Assembly (NCBI GenBank): GCA_050732575.1
Contig: JBOHRF010000256.1
Coordinates: 1-7,306 of the forward strand
Length of the DNA stretch: 7,306 nt
Source of the DNA: JBBDWZ01 sp050732575
GTDB lineage: Bacteria; Gemmatimonadota; Gemmatimonadetes; Longimicrobiales; RSA9
Direction of reading: 5' to 3'
This document shows positions 5,427 through 7,306 of the stretch, piece by piece. The stretch's first letter is position 1. Every line of letters starts with the position of its first letter. The position numbers and the translations under genes were made by a program. A model generated the notes under the pieces. That model was not told the DNA's origin and searched no databases. It worked only from the letters and a program-made list of their open reading frames with translations.

Positions 5427-7306
5427 ATGAATTTGACCAAACGAACGTTCTGGGCCCTCGCCCTGCTGGTTGCCGCCTGCGACCCGAGCGATGCGCCGCG
5501 TGCCGCCTCCGTGGCGGTACAACCGGATTCGGTGGGACTGCTAGTCGGTGAGACTGCGCAGCTTTCGGTCACGGTGCGCGATGGGGATGGCAACATGCTG
5601 ACCGGCCACGCCGTGACCTGGTCGTCATCGGATCGGGCCCGAGCAACGGTATCCGCCGCCGGACTGGTCACAGCAATGTCAGCCGGGCGGGCCATCATCA
5701 CAGCCAACAGTGACGGCCAACGCGACACGACCATCGTCACGGTGCGCACGCCCGCGCCTTCCGACTACGATATCGTGGAGGCCCAATTCACGCAGGCCAT
5801 CCAATCCAACGACGGTACGATTCCGATCGTGCTGAACGGCAATCCCGCGGTAGTGAACGTGCTCATCCGCGGCACCTTGGAGGGCAACAACTTCCCTCGG
5901 TTGCAGGTGGTATTGCGGCTGTTCAATGCGAATGGCGTGCTCACGCGCACGGACACGGTGCGCACACCCGGATTGATCAGCCAGACCGTCTCCTACGCGA
6001 CGCCCAGTGCTCAGCTCCTGGTGCCGGCCAGCGCGCTCAGTGCAGCCATGCAGTGGCAGGTCGAGGTCGATCCGCTGCGCCAGGTGGTCGATGACAATCG
6101 CGCCAACAATGTGTTTCCGCGCACCGGCCGCAGGCTGTTGCCCACGGTGACCGTGCCTGCACTCAAAGTGCACTTCGTGCCGCTTACCCTTTCCGCGCAC
6201 AACAACTCGACGGTTGCGGTAACCGCGGGACAGATGCCGGAATACATCCGCACGCTGCGCAGCGTTCAACCGTTGGGCGCGTTGACCACCACCATTGCAC
6301 TGCCGCTAACCACGGGCGCCAATTTCGGCACGATGCCCTCGGGCGGCCTGGCTCCCTTCTGGCAACAGGTGTTGGCCGACCTGGACCTGGCACGCGTGGC
6401 CGATCCAGGCGATCCGGAACGACACTGGTATGGCCTGATGCGTCCGCCCGTCGGCTTCAACTTCACGTCGTTTGGCGGTTTTGCGTACGTCCCGTCATCC
6501 GGTCAGGCCACGGGCGCCAACACGCGCACCGCCGCCGGCGTGGCCGTTGGCTGGTTCAGCAATCCGATCCAATCGCGCGAGCTGGTTGCGCACGAGCTGG
6601 GTCATAACTTCGGCCGACGTCACGCACCCTGCGGCAATCCAGCGGGCCCGGATCCAAACTTCCCCAATGCCAACGGCACGATCGGCATCGTGGGACACGA
6701 TGTGTACTCGTGGTCTGCGGGTCTGACTGTTTCCGCCACACCCATCGATCCGGGTACGGGTGACGTGATGGGGTACTGCTTGCCCTCGTGGGCGAGCGAG
6801 TACACGTACCGCGGGGTGATGGCGTTTCGCGGAAGCATTGTCACCGCAGTGGCGCAAACCGCGCCCCGCACACGCGTGCTGGTAGTGCGCGGTCACATCA
6901 CCAACGGAACGACCGTCCATTTCGAGCCGGCTTTCACTCTGGAAGGCCGACCCACACGTCCGGAACGCGCGGGCAGCTACCGGCTGGATGGCCGCGCTGC
7001 GGATGGTCGCATCCTGTTTTCCCACGACTTCGAGCCGGCCGAGCTGGACCACGCACCACACATCCGCCCCTTCACGTTCGCTATCGAAGCATCGCCGGAG
7101 CTGGATGATGCGCTGGTCAGCCTGGAAGTGCGCGGGCCTGCAGTCAGTGCGCGTCTGGAACGCCCGGCGCCGACCGCAGCCAGGCCGCAAGTGCAACGCA
7201 CGGCTCGCCTGCAACGCAACGGCGACGTTCTGATGGCACGGTGCGCAGATCCGGCCGCACGCGGTATTGTCGTTCTCGATGAAGCCGGTACGCTGTTGGC
7301 CACTGC
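5427..7306 (+). CDS. Surface lipoprotein metalloprotease: BIG2 Ig domain, CARDB-like domain and HExxHxxGxxH zinc protease domain (3' end outside window)
   Basis: Predicted secreted, lipid-anchored zinc protease. The frame is open from 5427 to the right edge (626 full codons, no stop), so the C-terminus is missing. Residues 1-18 are a lipoprotein signal peptide (MNLTKRTFWALALLVAA-C18). Residues about 28-107 are a BIG2-type bacterial Ig domain (VAVQPDSVGLLVGETAQLSV, VTWSSSD, AGLVTA). About 115-230 is a beta-rich, CARDB-like domain ending in a DDNRANN segment. About 245-475 is the peptidase domain: H389-E390-L391-G392-H393 with third ligand H399 (HELGHNFGRRH), followed 49 residues later by M448 in DVMGYC, a likely Met-turn, as in metzincins such as the M66 or gametolysin-like groups. 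C402 and C451 may form a disulfide. Residues 480-590 are another beta domain. The start is chosen for the signal peptide. The substrate cannot be read from the sequence. Confidence 0.88.
   Translation, partial: MNLTKRTFWALALLVAACDPSDAPRAASVAVQPDSVGLLVGETAQLSVTVRDGDGNMLTGHAVTWSSSDRARATVSAAGLVTAMSAGRAIITANSDGQRDTTIVTVRTPAPSDYDIVEAQFTQAIQSNDGTIPIVLNGNPAVVNVLIRGTLEGNNFPRLQVVLRLFNANGVLTRTDTVRTPGLISQTVSYATPSAQLLVPASALSAAMQWQVEVDPLRQVVDDNRANNVFPRTGRRLLPTVTVPALKVHFVPLTLSAHNNSTVAVTAGQMPEYIRTLRSVQPLGALTTTIALPLTTGANFGTMPSGGLAPFWQQVLADLDLARVADPGDPERHWYGLMRPPVGFNFTSFGGFAYVPSSGQATGANTRTAAGVAVGWFSNPIQSRELVAHELGHNFGRRHAPCGNPAGPDPNFPNANGTIGIVGHDVYSWSAGLTVSATPIDPGTGDVMGYCLPSWASEYTYRGVMAFRGSIVTAVAQTAPRTRVLVVRGHITNGTTVHFEPAFTLEGRPTRPERAGSYRLDGRAADGRILFSHDFEPAELDHAPHIRPFTFAIEASPELDDALVSLEVRGPAVSARLERPAPTAARPQVQRTARLQRNGDVLMARCADPAARGIVVLDEAGTLLAT

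Noticed and set aside
5679..6269. 196-codon open frame on the minus strand
   Set aside because: It is a shadow of the BIG2/CARDB-like part of the lipoprotein; composition is His/Arg-rich and without motifs.
6495..7214. 239-codon open frame on the minus strand
   Set aside because: It is antisense to the metalloprotease domain, including the HELGHNFGRRH codons, and shows no domain, signal or plausible start context.

Overview
The window is GC-rich bacterial DNA, densely packed with genes. The style of the secreted proteins suggests the Gemmatimonadota or a nearby phylum: lipoproteins that begin with a lipobox and a BIG2-type Ig domain, a large HExxHxxGxxH metalloprotease with a C...MGYC pair, and an M23 lipoprotein with SH3-like tails. 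This placement rests on recognising protein style, not on a marker gene, so it is tentative.

Left part (1-2128, + strand) is a signalling operon. A 93-residue single-pass membrane protein with a predicted coiled coil overlaps by 4 nt (GTGA) a soluble GAF-HisKA_3-HATPase sensor kinase. The kinase overlaps by 4 nt (ATGA) a NarL/FixJ-type response regulator. All four cysteines of the kinase lie in its GAF domain, which suggests a metal- or Fe-S-based redox or gas sensor.

Middle part (2242-3959, + strand) holds a classical short-chain dehydrogenase/reductase, overlapped by 4 nt (ATGA) with a QueA-like gene (S-adenosylmethionine:tRNA ribosyltransferase-isomerase family). The QueA-like gene is broken in three places: a net -1 shift near 3095-3098, a net -2 (or +1) shift near 3776, and an in-frame loss of roughly 30 codons near 3862 that removes a conserved C-terminal block. 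The two shifts together restore the original frame. The gene is either a young pseudogene or has been damaged by sequence errors.

Right part (3952-7306) is a divergent pair of surface proteins sharing a 98-bp promoter region (5329-5426). On the minus strand is an M23 (LytM-type) peptidase lipoprotein, predicted to cut peptidoglycan or other peptides in the cell envelope. On the plus strand is a lipoprotein with a BIG2 domain, a CARDB-like domain and a metzincin-like zinc protease domain, running off the right edge. The M23 gene converges on the QueA-like remnant and the two stops overlap by 8 nt, with a perfect 8-bp inverted repeat over the overlap.

There is no mobile element, CRISPR array, tRNA or rRNA that I can support, and no gene-free stretch longer than 113 nt. 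I see no wholly new system. The best candidates for follow-up are the four-cysteine GAF kinase with its small membrane partner, and the triply damaged QueA-like gene.
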